From an uncultured Bacteroidales bacterium (GTDB lineage: Bacteria > Bacteroidota > Bacteroidia > Bacteroidales > Paludibacteraceae): a stretch of DNA of 26,890 nucleotides. The DNA lies in assembly GCA_937910305.1 (NCBI GenBank), contig CALEPS010000159.1, positions 1 through 26,890 on the forward strand. The letters run 5' to 3'. Under the pieces are notes generated by a model, which had not been told where the DNA came from, did not search any database, and saw nothing but the letters and a program-made list of their open reading frames with translations. A program made the translations under genes and the position numbers. Positions 1 to 7,200 of the stretch are shown here, in pieces. How positions within the stretch are numbered: the stretch's first letter is position 1; each line of letters begins with the position of its first letter.

Positions 1-1
1 C

Positions 2-1399
2 AATAATTCTCAATCTTGAGTAGATTTTACCTTGTGGTGCTCCAAGTATCAAAGAACAAATAGAATTTCTTGCCAATTGTGTATTAATATGGCTTCCTAA
101 TATATGTATTTTTTGATCTTGTATAATAATCCTAGTTCTTGTAGCATTTTCAATAGCATTTTTAGTTTTTCCTTTTTCTCCACAAATTCTTCCAATGCAT
201 CTAGATAAATGATCCCCATGTAAATTAGCTTTTACATCTTTAATTAAAAAAGTTTCTAAATATAAATCTTCTAATCTCAGCATAGCTATAGCATCTTGTA
301 ATTCGAATCCACACATATAAGCCTTTAAAAAATCTTCGCATTTTCTTATGGCACAAGGGTCAGTTGTTGTTGGAGAGGTTCTTATTTCAATGCACATTTT
401 TTTCGTGTTCATACGAATTTGAATTTTCATATGTTCAACTAATACTTTTACTATTGTTGTCCAGTTATCTCTTACTGGCTTTATTCTATTTAATGGAACT
501 ATTATTTTAGCGTATTCTCTTTTGACTTGGTTTGTTTTTGTTATATTGTTTAATAAATTGGAAAGACCTATTTCTTTTAAATTTGAAACATTTATTTCTT
601 CTGGGATTTGAGATTGGGAAGAATTATTTTTTTTGTCGCCGGTTTTTATTGTATCTGTTATTTGCATTTCTTCTTTGTTTTTATTTAAAAAATAAATTTT
701 ATCGAAATGTAAACTCCAAACATCAATTGCATCTTTACTTAAAGTGACAGAATTTAAAATATAATTCGAATTAAATTTATCAGGATTATATTTATGTGCC
801 TCGCCTCCGATTAATAATATTCCTTTATTTTTATTATTTTCATCGAAATGTAAACTCCAATCGTATGTTTCAGTATAATGATTTTGTCTCAATTGTTTAA
901 CTAAATTAAGATCACCGTCTCTTATAATATCACCAATTAATCTTAACCCAATTATCATATAAGAATTTTTCATCGAATGATCCTCACCACAAAAAAGGAA
1001 TTTAATATCTCTGCATTTTAGATTATCATCATTGAAAATAAAAGTATCATTTGCTCTATATGATTTACCGAAATTTCTATAATAAACAACTTGTTGATTG
1101 TTATACTTAAATGAATAGGAAGATAATGGATCATATACGTTATTTATTTTTCCCATCTCTGTGCCTTTTAGTATATAATAAAAACCATAATCGTCAAAGG
1201 TGAGAAGAATTGGAATTGGAGTGGAGGATGGACCGATTGATATTTCGCCGTAATATTTAAGATTGGAATTATAGGTGAAATAGTCCTCAATTGAAGAATA
1301 TTGAATCGGCTCACTTTCTTTAAAAATTTCGAATGGAATTGTTACATAAGATGTTAATATGAAATTATATAAGGAAAATATATATATATACAAAATAAG
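2..1399 (-). CDS. PNO1: Eukaryotic PNO1/Dim2-like KH protein with an in-frame pepsin-like N-terminal segment (partial at both ends)
   Basis: One open frame of 466 codons runs leftward with no stop and leaves the window at base 1, about a dozen residues short of the usual PNO1 end. Numbering from the codon at 1399, residues 295-466 match PNO1/Dim2: EYAKIIVPLNR, VRDNWTTIVKVLVEHM, LRLEDLYLETF, GDHLSRCIGRICGEKGKTK (KH GxxG loop near 403-410), IENATRTRIII, KIHILGS and SICSLILGAPQGK. In the family this protein binds 18S rRNA near its 3' end with NOB1 during small-subunit maturation. Residues 49-240 resemble a family A1 (pepsin) fold: YYGEISIG, GILLIGGE and WSLHFD. The catalytic DTG is replaced by FDDYG (68-72), and the lobe stops before the second catalytic motif. 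Residues 1-20 are hydrophobic, like a signal peptide, but no start codon is present. The code is standard, since TAA, TAG and TGA are absent from the frame. A true fusion, an unrecognised intron or a misassembly are all possible. The PNO1 assignment is firm; the protease-like one is moderate. Confidence 0.85.
701..860. repeat. 19-bp exact direct repeat in the eukaryotic ORF
   Basis: The 19 bases at 701-719 recur exactly at 842-860, 141 bp away, which keeps the frame. On the coding strand both encode WSLHFD (ORF residues about 181 and 228). The flanks differ immediately on both sides. Confidence 0.8.
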
Positions 1400-2070
1400 C
1401 CCGCTCAGGGGAGGGAGACAGGTTTAATACCGGTGGGGAGATTTGCGAGGAATGCAAGCGCGAACTGCCACGCACGGAGCAGGCGGCTATCCGTCAGAAC
1501 GGCACCGAGATGGCGTTGACGGGTAAGACGAACGACATCGTTGCAGCGGCTAAAGCGATGCATCTGACCCGCGCTGCGGCTTTCCTCTTCTACGAGAAAG
1601 ACGACCCGATCCAGCGGCTGATACACAGGATGAAATACTCCGACCAGCCGCTGATCGGCTATCAGTTGGGAAAGCAGGCAGCGATGGAGGTGCAGGACAC
1701 GGATTTCTTTGACGGGATAGAGGTCATCATACCGATACCGCTGCATCCGAGAAGACTCAGAGAGAGAGGTTACAACCAGTCGGAATACATCGCCCGGGGA
1801 ATAAGCGACTATACCGGTATCCCGGTGGACACAAGCCATGTAACCCGTATCCGCAATACGCCCAAACAGGCGCTGCAGAGCGGCGAGGGACGAAAACACA
1901 ATGTGGAGGACGCTTTTGGCGTGAACCATCCGGAGCAGATGTACCATAAGCATATCCTGTTAGTGGACGATCTGGTCACTACCGGCGAGACGATGCGCTC
2001 CTGCATCCGGGCAATGCGTCTCTTCCGAGGCGCGAAAATAACGGTCTTTGCACTATGTAAAGCAAAATAA
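1399..2070 (+). CDS. comF: ComF-family phosphoribosyltransferase, 5'-truncated
   Basis: This is a type I phosphoribosyltransferase of the ComF/GntX family, which is linked in other bacteria to DNA uptake or its intracellular processing; the reaction is not established. The frame is open from 1399, just after an in-frame TAA at 1396. The first ATG at 1510 is too late, because upstream codons encode GEICEECKRELPRT, the second CxxC of the family's N-terminal zinc finger (cysteines at 1444 and 1453). The first CxxC and about 20-25 residues are missing. Further on are VIIPIPLHPRRLRERGYNQ, NTPKQALQ and the PRPP loop ILLVDDLVTTGET. The truncation coincides with the switch to AT-rich eukaryotic DNA, so it is probably an assembly break rather than a biological deletion. 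nadB follows after a short ATG-rich spacer. Confidence 0.85.
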   Translation, partial: ARSGEGDRFNTGGEICEECKRELPRTEQAAIRQNGTEMALTGKTNDIVAAAKAMHLTRAAAFLFYEKDDPIQRLIHRMKYSDQPLIGYQLGKQAAMEVQDTDFFDGIEVIIPIPLHPRRLRERGYNQSEYIARGISDYTGIPVDTSHVTRIRNTPKQALQSGEGRKHNVEDAFGVNHPEQMYHKHILLVDDLVTTGETMRSCIRAMRLFRGAKITVFALCKAK

Positions 2071-2071
2071 A

Positions 2072-2105
2072 ATGAACAAATGGTAAATGAGAAAATGACC
2101 AAATG
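2072..2105 (+). repeat. ATG-rich 7-8-bp repeat at the comF/nadB junction
   Basis: ATG triplets occur at 2072, 2080, 2087, 2095 and 2103 in a repeated AAATG context, spaced 8, 7, 8 and 8 bases. The tract directly follows the comF stop and contains the candidate nadB starts. Confidence 0.7.
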
Positions 2106-3696
2106 TTATGATTTTTTAATTATCGGCGGCGGCGTGGCAGGCATGAGTTTTGCCCTCAAGGTGGCACGCGCCGAGAAATACCGTATTGCCTTGTGCTGCA
2201 AAACGACGCTGGACGAAGCGAATACAGCCAAGGCGCAAGGAGGCATCGCCTCCGTCACCAACCTGTTGGTCGATGATTTCGACAAACATATCCATGACAC
2301 GATGGTAGCCGGCGACTGGCTGAGCGACCCTGCGGCAGTGGAGCAAGTGGTACGCAATGCCCCCAGAGGCATTGAGGAACTCGTCAACTGGGGCGTCAAT
2401 TTCGATAAGAAAGAGGACGGAACCTTCGATCTCCACCGCGAGGGAGGACATTCGGAGTTCCGCATCCTGCACCACGCCGACGACACGGGGTTTGAGATCC
2501 AGCGCGGACTGATGGAAGCGGTACGCAACAACCCCTATATCGAGGTGCTGGAGAATCATTTTGCCGTGGAGATCATTACGCAGCACCACTTAGGCGTCCG
2601 TGTGACGCGCCGGACACCGGATATAGAGTGCTACGGAGCATACATTCTCAATCCTGAGACCCAGAAGATCGACACCTACCTGAGCCGCATCACGCTGATG
2701 GCTACCGGAGGAACGGGTGCTGTCTATGCCACGACCACCAACCCGGAGATCGCTACCGGTGACGGTATCGCTATGGTCTATCGTGCCAAGGGGCAGGTCA
2801 AGGATATGGAGTTCGTGCAGTTCCACCCGACGAGCCTTTTTAATCCCGCAGAGACCCATCCGGCGTATCTGATTACCGAGGCCATGCGCGGCTACGGAGG
2901 TATTCTGCGCTTGCCGAACGGCGAGGAGTTCATGCAGAAATACGACCCGCGTCTGTCGCTCGCACCGCGCGATATCGTTGCGCGCGCAATAGATAACGAG
3001 ATGAAGATTCACGCGATCGACCATGTCTGTCTGGACGTGACCCACAAGGACCCGGAAGAGACCAAGCACCACTTCCCGAATATTTATGCCAAATGCCTCT
3101 CTATCGGCATCGACATCACGAAAGAGTACATCCCGGTAGCGCCGTGTGCCCACTACATGTGCGGCGGTATTAAGGTGGACCTGGACGGCCAGAGTTCGAT
3201 CCGCCGGCTGTACGCCGTAGGTGAGTGTTCGTGCACGGGTCTGCATGGCGGAAACCGGTTGGCGTCCAACTCGCTCATTGAAGCCGTCGTCTATGCCGAC
3301 GCGGCTGCCAAACACAGTCTCTCCGTGATTGAAAACTATGATTTCAACGAGAAGATCCCGGCATGGAACGACGAAGGGACCATGTCTATCGAGGAACGCG
3401 TGCTGATCGCCCAGGACGTCAAAGAAGTGGGTCAGATCATGTCCACCTATGTCGGCATCGTACGTTCGGACGTACGTCTGCGTCGCGCGTGGGAGCGTCT
3501 GGACGTGCTCTATGAGGAGACCGAAGACCTCTTCAAACGCGTCAAGGCAACCAAAGAAATATGCGAACTGCGCAATATGATCAATGTGGGTTACCTGATC
3601 ACCCGTCAGGCTATCGAACGCAAAGAGAGCCGAGGACTCCATTACTCCATCGACTACCCCAAGACGAACAATGATCACCCGCAGGAGGTGTGGTAA
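2095..3696 (+). CDS. nadB: L-aspartate oxidase NadB
   Basis: This flavoprotein oxidises L-aspartate to iminoaspartate, the first step of de novo NAD synthesis; with NadA the product becomes quinolinate. The protein has 533 residues from the ATG at 2095, a normal family length. Visible motifs are the dinucleotide-binding DFLIIGGGVAGM at the N-terminus, AKAQGGIASV, REGGHSEFRILHHADDTG in the active-site region, VQFHPTSL, RGYGGILR, APRDIVARAID carrying the expected catalytic Arg, HYMCGGIKVD, and the C-terminal FAD motif VGECSCTGLHGGNRLASNSL. An ATG at 2080 would add MVNEK, but the family start fits 2095 better. The start region lies inside an ATG-rich repeat, so initiation may occur at more than one ATG. 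nadA and nadC are not in the window. Confidence 0.95.
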   Translation: MTKCYDFLIIGGGVAGMSFALKVARAEKYRIALCCKTTLDEANTAKAQGGIASVTNLLVDDFDKHIHDTMVAGDWLSDPAAVEQVVRNAPRGIEELVNWGVNFDKKEDGTFDLHREGGHSEFRILHHADDTGFEIQRGLMEAVRNNPYIEVLENHFAVEIITQHHLGVRVTRRTPDIECYGAYILNPETQKIDTYLSRITLMATGGTGAVYATTTNPEIATGDGIAMVYRAKGQVKDMEFVQFHPTSLFNPAETHPAYLITEAMRGYGGILRLPNGEEFMQKYDPRLSLAPRDIVARAIDNEMKIHAIDHVCLDVTHKDPEETKHHFPNIYAKCLSIGIDITKEYIPVAPCAHYMCGGIKVDLDGQSSIRRLYAVGECSCTGLHGGNRLASNSLIEAVVYADAAAKHSLSVIENYDFNEKIPAWNDEGTMSIEERVLIAQDVKEVGQIMSTYVGIVRSDVRLRRAWERLDVLYEETEDLFKRVKATKEICELRNMINVGYLITRQAIERKESRGLHYSIDYPKTNNDHPQEVW

Positions 3697-3697
3697 A

Positions 3698-3732
3698 TTG
3701 AGAATTGAGAGTTGAGAATTGAGCATTGAAAG
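3698..3732 (+). repeat. Five TTGAGAA-type heptads at the nadB/NlpC junction
   Basis: Five consecutive 7-bp units all begin TTGA: ttgagaa, ttgagag, ttgagaa, ttgagca, ttgaaag. The TTG of the fifth unit (3726) is the only sensible start for the next gene, so the repeat appears to provide its start codon. Confidence 0.85.
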
Positions 3733-4556
3733 GGATTTCGTTATATAGTGTCATTCCCGTGCGGACAGAAGCGCGTGAGGGCGCGGAGCAGAACACCCAG
3801 ATTCTGTTCGGCGAGACCTTCGATATCCTGGAGGAGCAACCCCGATGGCTCCGCGTCAGACTGCATTTGGACGGTCAGGAAGGGTGGGTGGATGCCAAGA
3901 TGGCGACACCGATGTCTCCGGCGGAATACAAGACATACCGGGCGGATTACTCTTCAGCCGCTATAGTAGCCATGCCGATGGCTTATGCGGTAAGTGAGAA
4001 TAACGGTCAGACAATCCCCCTCACTGCCGGAACGAGGCTGGCTAAGTACTGTATAACCTCTTCCCAACCCTCCCTTGAGGGGAGGGAGATAAAGATCGGA
4101 CGGTTCGAGGTGCTGGGCGTAGGGTTCCAGATCGATCCCGGTATGGTGATTTCAAAAAGCCTCGATCTGAACGAACAAAATCTGCTGCAAGCAGTCCGTT
4201 TCTTCCTCAATATTCCGTATTTATGGGGCGGCAAGAATGCCATGGGCATGGATTGCTCGGGTTTCACCCAAGTGATCATGAGTCTTTTCGGCAAACCGCT
4301 CAAACGCAATGCAAGCGAACAGGCAGAGCAGGGAAGAAAGATCGCGGATGTGTCCAAAGTACATGCCGGAGACTTGTTGTTTTTCGACCACGAGGACGGC
4401 AAAATCTGCCATGTGGGGATTGCTATAGACAGTGAGCGCGTGATCCACTGCTCGGGACGGGTAAAGGTGGAGAAACTTGATTCCAAGGGTATTTTTAATG
4501 CCGAGACGGGAGAATATTCACATCATTTGGTTGCAATTAGGAGAGTTGAAAGTTGA
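3726..4556 (+). CDS. NlpC/P60 (C40) cell-wall peptidase with N-terminal SH3-like domain
   Basis: Probable D-gamma-glutamyl-diamino-acid endopeptidase acting on murein peptides, by family (YkfC-like). The 276-residue protein starts at a TTG inside the upstream heptad repeat. No ATG fits, and homologous sequence (SVIPVRTEA) begins within a few codons. Residues 1-60 look like a bacterial SH3 domain (ILFGETFDILEEQPRW, GQEGWVDA). The C-terminal NlpC/P60 domain has its catalytic Cys in MDCSGFTQ (C177), His in CHVGIAI (H229) and a third polar His in IHCSG (H241). No signal peptide is visible, which suggests cytoplasmic peptide recycling, though that is inference. A palindrome-encoded insert (SSQPSLEGREIK) lies between the domains, and the stop TGA lies inside the next heptad repeat. 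Confidence 0.88.
   Translation: MKGISLYSVIPVRTEAREGAEQNTQILFGETFDILEEQPRWLRVRLHLDGQEGWVDAKMATPMSPAEYKTYRADYSSAAIVAMPMAYAVSENNGQTIPLTAGTRLAKYCITSSQPSLEGREIKIGRFEVLGVGFQIDPGMVISKSLDLNEQNLLQAVRFFLNIPYLWGGKNAMGMDCSGFTQVIMSLFGKPLKRNASEQAEQGRKIADVSKVHAGDLLFFDHEDGKICHVGIAIDSERVIHCSGRVKVEKLDSKGIFNAETGEYSHHLVAIRRVES
4068..4086. repeat. REP-like palindrome inside the NlpC/P60 gene
   Basis: A perfect 7-bp stem (ccctccc and gggaggg) encloses a 5-base loop. It is read in frame as part of SSQPSLEGREIK, between the SH3-like and catalytic regions. Similar elements lie in lpxD, glnS and the HsdR_N gene. Confidence 0.7.
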
Positions 4557-4592
4557 AAGTTGAAAGTTGAAAGAAGTCGTCTAGTTGAAAGT
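4545..4592 (+). repeat. GTTGAAA heptad repeat at the NlpC/sir2 junction
   Basis: Four exact GTTGAAA units run from 4545 to 4572, and a further degenerate copy lies near 4583-4592. The first two units contain the last codons and the TGA stop of the peptidase gene. Confidence 0.9.
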
Positions 4593-4603
4593 TAATAAAT
4601 ACT

Positions 4604-5308
4604 ATGAGTAAGAAGATCGTTGTTTTCACCGGTGCCGGTGTGAGCGCCGAGAGTGGTCTGGGTACGTTCCGTGACTCGGACGGTTTATGGGAGAAATACC
4701 GTATAGAGGATGTCTGTACGCACGAGGCATGGTTGCGCAACCCGCAGCTGTGTGTCGATTTCTACAACGCGCGCCGCAAGGACACCTTGGCTGCGCAACC
4801 GAACGCTGCGCATATAGCGATAGCGAAGTTGCAGAAAGCTATTCCCGGCACGCGGATCATTACCCAGAACATCGACGATCTGCATGAGCGCGCCGGAGCA
4901 ACGGAGGTGGTCCACCTGCACGGCGAGATCACCAAACTGCGCTCGGAGAAGAACGAAACGGCTACGGTGCCTTTGAAGGGATGGGAACAGCACTACGGAG
5001 ACCGTCATCCGGACGGTTCTCTGCTGCGACCGTACATAGTTTTCTTCGGCGAAGGAGTGCCTTATTTCGACGAAGCCTGCCGCATCGCTTCGGAGGCGGA
5101 TATTATGGTAGTGGTAGGTACCAGTCTGAATGTTTACCCTGCCGCGTCACTCATTCATTACGCGCCGAAAGACTGTCCTATTTATTTCGTGGATCCGGGG
5201 CAGCCTGAGTTCGGCATGTGGGCGGACCGGATCACGCACATACGCAAAAAAGCCACGGAAGGCGTGCCTGAACTGGTAGAGAAACTCTTAAAAGAGTTTA
5301 GAGTTTAG
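4604..5308 (+). CDS. cobB: Sir2-family NAD-dependent protein deacylase (CobB-like)
   Basis: This enzyme removes acyl groups from lysines using NAD+, releasing nicotinamide and O-acyl-ADP-ribose. The 234-residue protein shows the NAD-binding GAGVSAESGLGTFR at the N-terminus, TQNIDDLHERAG, the catalytic His in HLHGE (H106), and GTSLNVYPAA near the C-terminus. FYNARR places a Tyr (Y54) and Arg (R57) as in class III sirtuins such as E. coli CobB and SIRT5, which suggests it accepts succinyl or other acidic acyl groups. The small domain after HLHGE has no cysteine pairs, so no structural zinc is expected; related Bacteroidota sirtuins also lack them. It follows nadB by two genes, a plausible but unproven link to NAD metabolism. 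It ends 10 bp from the convergent DUF486 gene. Confidence 0.93.
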   Translation: MSKKIVVFTGAGVSAESGLGTFRDSDGLWEKYRIEDVCTHEAWLRNPQLCVDFYNARRKDTLAAQPNAAHIAIAKLQKAIPGTRIITQNIDDLHERAGATEVVHLHGEITKLRSEKNETATVPLKGWEQHYGDRHPDGSLLRPYIVFFGEGVPYFDEACRIASEADIMVVVGTSLNVYPAASLIHYAPKDCPIYFVDPGQPEFGMWADRITHIRKKATEGVPELVEKLLKEFRV

Positions 5309-5318
5309 TGTTGAGGGG

Positions 5319-5690
5319 TTATTTGAACCCGAAGACGAAATAGACTGCACCGATCAGCAGCAGGCAGGCTACGATATGGTTCCAGCGCAGCGGCATATGA
5401 AACGCTACTGCGGAGAAAATCACAAAGATCATTAGCGTGATCACTTCCTGAATCACTTTGAGTTGCATCAAGGAGAACGGACCTCCGTTCCCCTCAAAAC
5501 CCATCCGGTTAGCCGGCACTTGCAGGCAGTATTCAAAGAAAGCTATCCCCCATGACAGGAGAATGACGAAGATCAGCGGCGTGGCATTCGTGAAAAAGCC
5601 GGTTTGCTGCAGTTTCAGGTGCCCGTACCAGGCAAGCGTCATAAATACATTGGACGCCAAAAGCAATAGAATAGTGTATAAAGCGTTCAT
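5319..5690 (-). CDS. DUF486 / DMT-like small membrane protein
   Basis: This 123-residue, very hydrophobic protein has about four predicted transmembrane segments: near residues 2-22, a central one around 40-55, another at 82-100 and a last at 105-121. It resembles the DUF486 family, distant relatives of drug/metabolite transporters, with the recognisable stretch EYCLQVPANRMGF followed by FSLMQLKVIQEVITL. Family function is unknown, and no substrate can be inferred. It is the last gene of the minus-strand group that runs from tRNA-Leu through GH53, PrsW and TtcA. A four-unit heptad repeat lies immediately upstream of its ATG. Confidence 0.85.
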   Translation of the reverse strand: MNALYTILLLLASNVFMTLAWYGHLKLQQTGFFTNATPLIFVILLSWGIAFFEYCLQVPANRMGFEGNGGPFSLMQLKVIQEVITLMIFVIFSAVAFHMPLRWNHIVACLLLIGAVYFVFGFK

Positions 5691-5692
5691 AA

Positions 5693-5720
5693 AATTACGG
5701 ATTACAAATTACGAATTACA
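5693..5720 (-). repeat. ATTACRA heptads between ttcA and the DUF486 gene
   Basis: Four plus-strand 7-bp units: aattacg, gattaca, aattacg, aattaca. They contain the ttcA stop codon at 5709-5711 and end three bases before the DUF486 start. Confidence 0.85.
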
Positions 5721-6488
5721 AGGCGGGAGATAGTCCGTTTTGATATTTGTCAATGCGCCGTAGATCGAGTCCAGCGCTTCGGGGTTGAGAGCCTTGATCT
5801 CCTCCAGCAGACCTTTCACTTTCTCGCGTGAGCTGACGTGCTCGAACGGACATAGTTTGGTCTGTTTTTGGTAGTTGCGCATAGCGGCATAGGTGATGAT
5901 ATCCGCTTCGTCAATGAGGCACAGCGGCCGGATGAGTTGCAGCGGCATTTTGTCCATCTGCAGCATAGGCGGCATAGTGGCGTACGCGCCTTGGAAGATC
6001 AGGTTCATCAGCAGCGTCTGGGCTATGTCGTCGCGGTGGTGGCCGAAAGCGATCTTGTTGCAGCCCAACTCCTGCGCTGTGTTGAAGAGTTCTTTGCGCC
6101 TGAACCATGAGCAGAGAAAACAAGGGTTGTCTATCTCGCGTGTCTTGCCATTCTCTTTCTGCGGCGGCGTGTCAGGAATACTGACATCCCGTACAAGGAG
6201 CGGCACTTTTGCCTCGTCGCAAAAACGCTGCAGGTAACTCAGGTCACTGTGATAGTCGCGTTCCTTAACGCGCACATGCAGGGCGGTAACCCTAAACCGC
6301 GGGACGTAAATCTGTGCGCGGCGGCCTAACAGTTCGGTCAGCAGCAGCGAGTCTTTTCCGCCGCTCAGACCAATCAGTATATGGTCGCCGTCCGCGATCA
6401 GCCCATAGTCCGCGCATGCCTTGTGAAACCGTTTGGTCAGGCGCTCAAGCTGTTTCTCCTGCGCTATCTGTTCCGGCGTTTTAGTCAA
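5709..6488 (-). CDS. ttcA: TtcA-like tRNA 2-thiocytidine synthetase (PP-loop ATPase)
   Basis: By family this enzyme adenylates and thiolates cytidine 32 in tRNA in the cytoplasm, using an iron-sulfur cluster. The 259-residue protein carries the PP-loop LIGLSGGKDSLLL (SGGKDS at 42-47), a cysteine pair in NPCFLCSW (C123 and C126), the conserved IAFGHHRDDIAQTLLMN, and a third cysteine in KLCPFEH (C213). That is the expected three-cysteine set. Its start overlaps the end of the PrsW gene by 8 bp, which suggests translational coupling. The last residues (CNS) and the stop come from the heptad repeat that follows. TilS is less likely, because that family lacks these cysteines. Confidence 0.85.
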   Translation of the reverse strand: MTKTPEQIAQEKQLERLTKRFHKACADYGLIADGDHILIGLSGGKDSLLLTELLGRRAQIYVPRFRVTALHVRVKERDYHSDLSYLQRFCDEAKVPLLVRDVSIPDTPPQKENGKTREIDNPCFLCSWFRRKELFNTAQELGCNKIAFGHHRDDIAQTLLMNLIFQGAYATMPPMLQMDKMPLQLIRPLCLIDEADIITYAAMRNYQKQTKLCPFEHVSSREKVKGLLEEIKALNPEALDSIYGALTNIKTDYLPPCNS

Positions 6489-7188
6489 GGGAGTTCTCTT
6501 TGTTAATCGTGATCATTTCATTCACTTTGCGACTCGCCTCGCGCTGCAGTTTGATGCAGAAATAGATCAGCACCAGAGAGCATACAGAGGCTGCAACAGG
6601 GCTGACGCTGCCGCTCATGGCGATCGAGTCATAGACGCCGTGTGCTACAAACGGCACAAGAAAGATCTTGGCTGCGTTCTTGCGGGAGGGGTCCACAAAA
6701 TGATAAATAGCATAGTAGAACCCCATCATGATAGCAAAAGCGTAGTGACCCGGCACCGCCAGCAGCGCGCGCATGATAGCGGTACTCATCCATTCTTCGC
6801 CGCTCATGATGACGTATCCGATATTCTCAAGGGTTGCAAAACCGAGACTGACAAACACCGCATAGACGATGCAGTCGAAATGTTCGTCGAAATGCGGGTT
6901 GCGGCGCAATAAAAGCCATAGTGCCAGCAACTTAGCCCCCTCTTCCGGCAACGCCGCCACGAAGAATGCCATCGTGGTAGAGCCGAAGAGAGTGGTAGGC
7001 TCGCCTTCGCCGAAAAGAAGAAGGTGTATATACTGCTCCAGAAAAGCGACCGGCAGACAAATCAGTACTCCGGCAAGAAACGCGCGCCATATCCATCGGA
7101 AAGGCTCCGGATGCGGGTCTTTGCGCCAGATGTACAGACCTAATAGCATTGCGGGCAGCACGGCGGCTGCAATCATGATGTAATACAT
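6481..7188 (-). CDS. prsW: PrsW-family intramembrane metalloprotease
   Basis: This polytopic membrane protein of 235 residues has about seven hydrophobic stretches. The PrsW motifs are all present: ALPEEGAK (E82, E83, K86), FATLEN (F117 to E121), a membrane His in VPGHYAF (H148) and VAHGVYD (H183, D187). These match the proposed metal-binding and catalytic positions of the wider abortive-infection/CAAX-protease superfamily. In Bacillus, PrsW starts the cleavage of an anti-sigma factor; no anti-sigma or ECF sigma gene is visible here, so the substrate is unknown. It lies 12 bp downstream of the GH53 gene and overlaps ttcA by 8 bp, consistent with one operon. Confidence 0.9.
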   Translation of the reverse strand: MYYIMIAAAVLPAMLLGLYIWRKDPHPEPFRWIWRAFLAGVLICLPVAFLEQYIHLLLFGEGEPTTLFGSTTMAFFVAALPEEGAKLLALWLLLRRNPHFDEHFDCIVYAVFVSLGFATLENIGYVIMSGEEWMSTAIMRALLAVPGHYAFAIMMGFYYAIYHFVDPSRKNAAKIFLVPFVAHGVYDSIAMSGSVSPVAASVCSLVLIYFCIKLQREASRKVNEMITINKENSLD

Positions 7189-7200
7189 AGAGTGGTAGAT

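Noticed and set aside
532..747. Plus-strand 71-codon frame in the AT-rich region
   Set aside because: It is the antisense of the long PNO1-containing frame, and its Phe/Leu-rich product is what AT-rich reverse strands give.
1..1400. Ciliate-type stop-codon reassignment in the eukaryotic ORF
   Set aside because: The 466-codon frame has no TAA, TAG or TGA, so the standard code is sufficient.
4545..4592. CRISPR-like repeat array
   Set aside because: The units are only 7 bp with no spacers, and there are no cas genes in the window.
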